NCBI GenBank assembly: GCA_944326335.1
Contig: CALVDM010000010.1
Coordinates: 1 to 64,000 of the forward strand
DNA from: an uncultured Bacteroidales bacterium
GTDB taxonomy: Bacteria > Bacteroidota > Bacteroidia > Bacteroidales > UBA932
Direction: 5' to 3'
Length of the DNA: 64,000 nt
Position numbers and translations under genes: made by a program. Under the pieces are notes generated by a model, which saw only the letters and a list, made by a program, of their open reading frames with translations, did no database searches and was not told the DNA's origin. Shown here in pieces: positions 63,118 through 64,000 of this stretch; position 1 is the stretch's first letter, and each line of letters starts with the position of its first letter.

Positions 63118-64000
63118 TCAAAATAGTTCCTGTCCACGGCCGGTATCGGCTCCCGGAATGTCCATTTGCAGGTGACATCGAATGCCGGGTCACTGCAGTC
63201 TGTCAGTCTGATTTCGAGCTCATGGGCATCTCCGTCCCTTGTGACTGTGATTGTGCCCCCGGAAAGTCTCGCATAATTTGTCCACGCACCGTCCGTAAGT
63301 TCCTGGTACCAAGTACCTGAATTGTCCGTGAACCTGTCAGGTACGCCCGGCACAATCCTGAAAGGGACAAGTTCAGTGCTCACTATACCGCCGGCTGCAT
63401 TATACATCGGAGCCATCTCGTATGTCCCGGCAGGGATTCCGTCGTTCATGTCATCCGTGCCGCTCACAAATACCTCGACCCTGAGGAGCCTGCCTGTTCC
63501 TGCCGGCCAGTCTGCCGTCAAATCCACGGTCTCCTCCGCCATGAACAGGACGAATTTCTTGTACGGTTGCTTCAAGTCGGACGGGATTCCGTAGCTCGGG
63601 CCGTAATCGAGAATCTTGGCTTTTGTCAGGGAAGTGCCGTCGATTTCAAGGTCGGCAGTCAGTGTGGAATTGGGCACTGACTCATCCGGGCCGGAACCTG
63701 ACCTGTCCACAGGGTCGAGCGGTCCGGTGTAGTGCACATAGCGTTTTTCGTAGTCGGTCCCGACAAGGACGCCTTCGATGGTCCATGAGCCGTCACCGTT
63801 GTCCGTAATCGTGAATGACCCCTCTCTGAGCAGGTCGGCTTCGTATTCCGTGGAACCGTCGGAAATTTCCGCGAAGAAGGAATCCTGATGCAATATGATT
63901 TCCTGGCCGGGGATGCCTGCATCCACTTCTTCCCCCGGAATGAATGTCCCGGCAGAGAAATCACCGTATCCGCTCTGAGGGCCGTATGTCCCGGCTATCC
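63114..64000 (-). CDS. Surface beta-domain protein, 5' end outside window
   Basis: The frame is open to the right window edge, so the start, and any signal, is missing. The visible part (about 295 residues) contains at least two beta domains. One has ITDNGDGSWTIEGVLVGTDYE followed by YVHYTGPLDPVD; the other has GRLLRVEVFVSGTDD, PAGTYEMAPMYN and GGTITVTRDGDAHELEIRLTD. The motif GxxT(V/I)xxxGDGxWxIxGxLxxxD appears also in the BACON lipoprotein downstream. It overlaps the next gene by 4 bp. Presumably a lipoprotein of the same set; not proven. Confidence 0.6.
   Translation of the reverse strand, partial: IAGTYGPQSGYGDFSAGTFIPGEEVDAGIPGQEIILHQDSFFAEISDGSTEYEADLLREGSFTITDNGDGSWTIEGVLVGTDYEKRYVHYTGPLDPVDRSGSGPDESVPNSTLTADLEIDGTSLTKAKILDYGPSYGIPSDLKQPYKKFVLFMAEETVDLTADWPAGTGRLLRVEVFVSGTDDMNDGIPAGTYEMAPMYNAAGGIVSTELVPFRIVPGVPDRFTDNSGTWYQELTDGAWTNYARLSGGTITVTRDGDAHELEIRLTDCSDPAFDVTCKWTFREPIPAVDRNYFE

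Noticed and set aside
1-64000. tRNA genes, rRNA genes, CRISPR arrays and prophage modules
   Set aside because: No cloverleaf with a T-loop motif, no regularly spaced short repeats, and no phage structural or integrase genes were seen.

Overview
The window comes from a member of the Bacteroidetes, most likely order Bacteroidales. The signs are a SusC/SusD pair, BACON and fimbrillin-type lipoproteins, many lipoboxes, Bacteroidetes-type -7 elements (TAnnTTTG) in front of most transcription units, and almost no Shine-Dalgarno sequences. The genus cannot be fixed from what is visible. No tRNA, rRNA or CRISPR array was seen. Both window edges cut a gene.

Layout. 1-874: an IS66 transposase with a large internal in-frame deletion, then hairpins. 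1088-3609: a nitrogen module (outer-membrane beta-barrel protein, P-II protein, AmtB). 3633-5757: a YhcH-family lipoprotein and a 505-residue helical-repeat protein. 5818-20734: a polysaccharide-utilisation-type operon (fimbrillin/FISUMP lipoprotein, two ribokinases, SusC, SusD, a beta-propeller hydrolase-like protein, a DHDPS/NAL-family aldolase, an MFS carrier, a second propeller protein), closed by a strong bidirectional terminator. 20811-25627: nadK-uppS-bamA-skp. 25691-29988: pdxJ, a membrane-anchored Skp paralogue, a glycosyltransferase and a LysM/periplasmic-binding-fold protein. 29993-33878: trxB-bamD-rpoZ-recN. 33892-38269: an SDR, a Fur-family regulator, folD, a HAD phosphatase and purD. 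38341-43775: an accessory block with a DUF4143 ATPase, a BNR lipoprotein carrying traces of a decayed tandem family, a CsgG/PEGA-like/DUF4810/DUF799 operon and a probable dispersed repeat. 43783-52901: the purine cluster purE-L-C-F-M-H. 52944-58865: cysS, exonuclease III, a HAD phosphatase, an MscS channel, and a nitroreductase lipoprotein-flavin reductase-GNAT run. 59000-64000: surface lipoproteins, including a multi-BACON protein.

How the genes work together. The 5818-20734 operon has the order kinase-kinase-SusC-SusD followed by an MFS carrier. That recalls the ribose utilisation system (rus) of Bacteroides thetaiotaomicron, but here two propeller proteins and an aldolase are added and the putative regulator is preceded by a YhcH-type lipoprotein. 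The pentose or keto-sugar substrate is not known. The purine genes in the window supply PurE, L, C, F, M, H and D, and FolD supplies formyl-tetrahydrofolate. purD is cut off from the rest by the accessory block at 38341-43775. In that block a 72-bp segment occurs twice and a 23-bp part of it a third time. The segment encodes the 3' end of one lipoprotein gene and the 5' start of the next in another frame, which points to a lost array of overlapping paralogues. These two places, the rus-like operon and the collapsed array, deserve the closest look.
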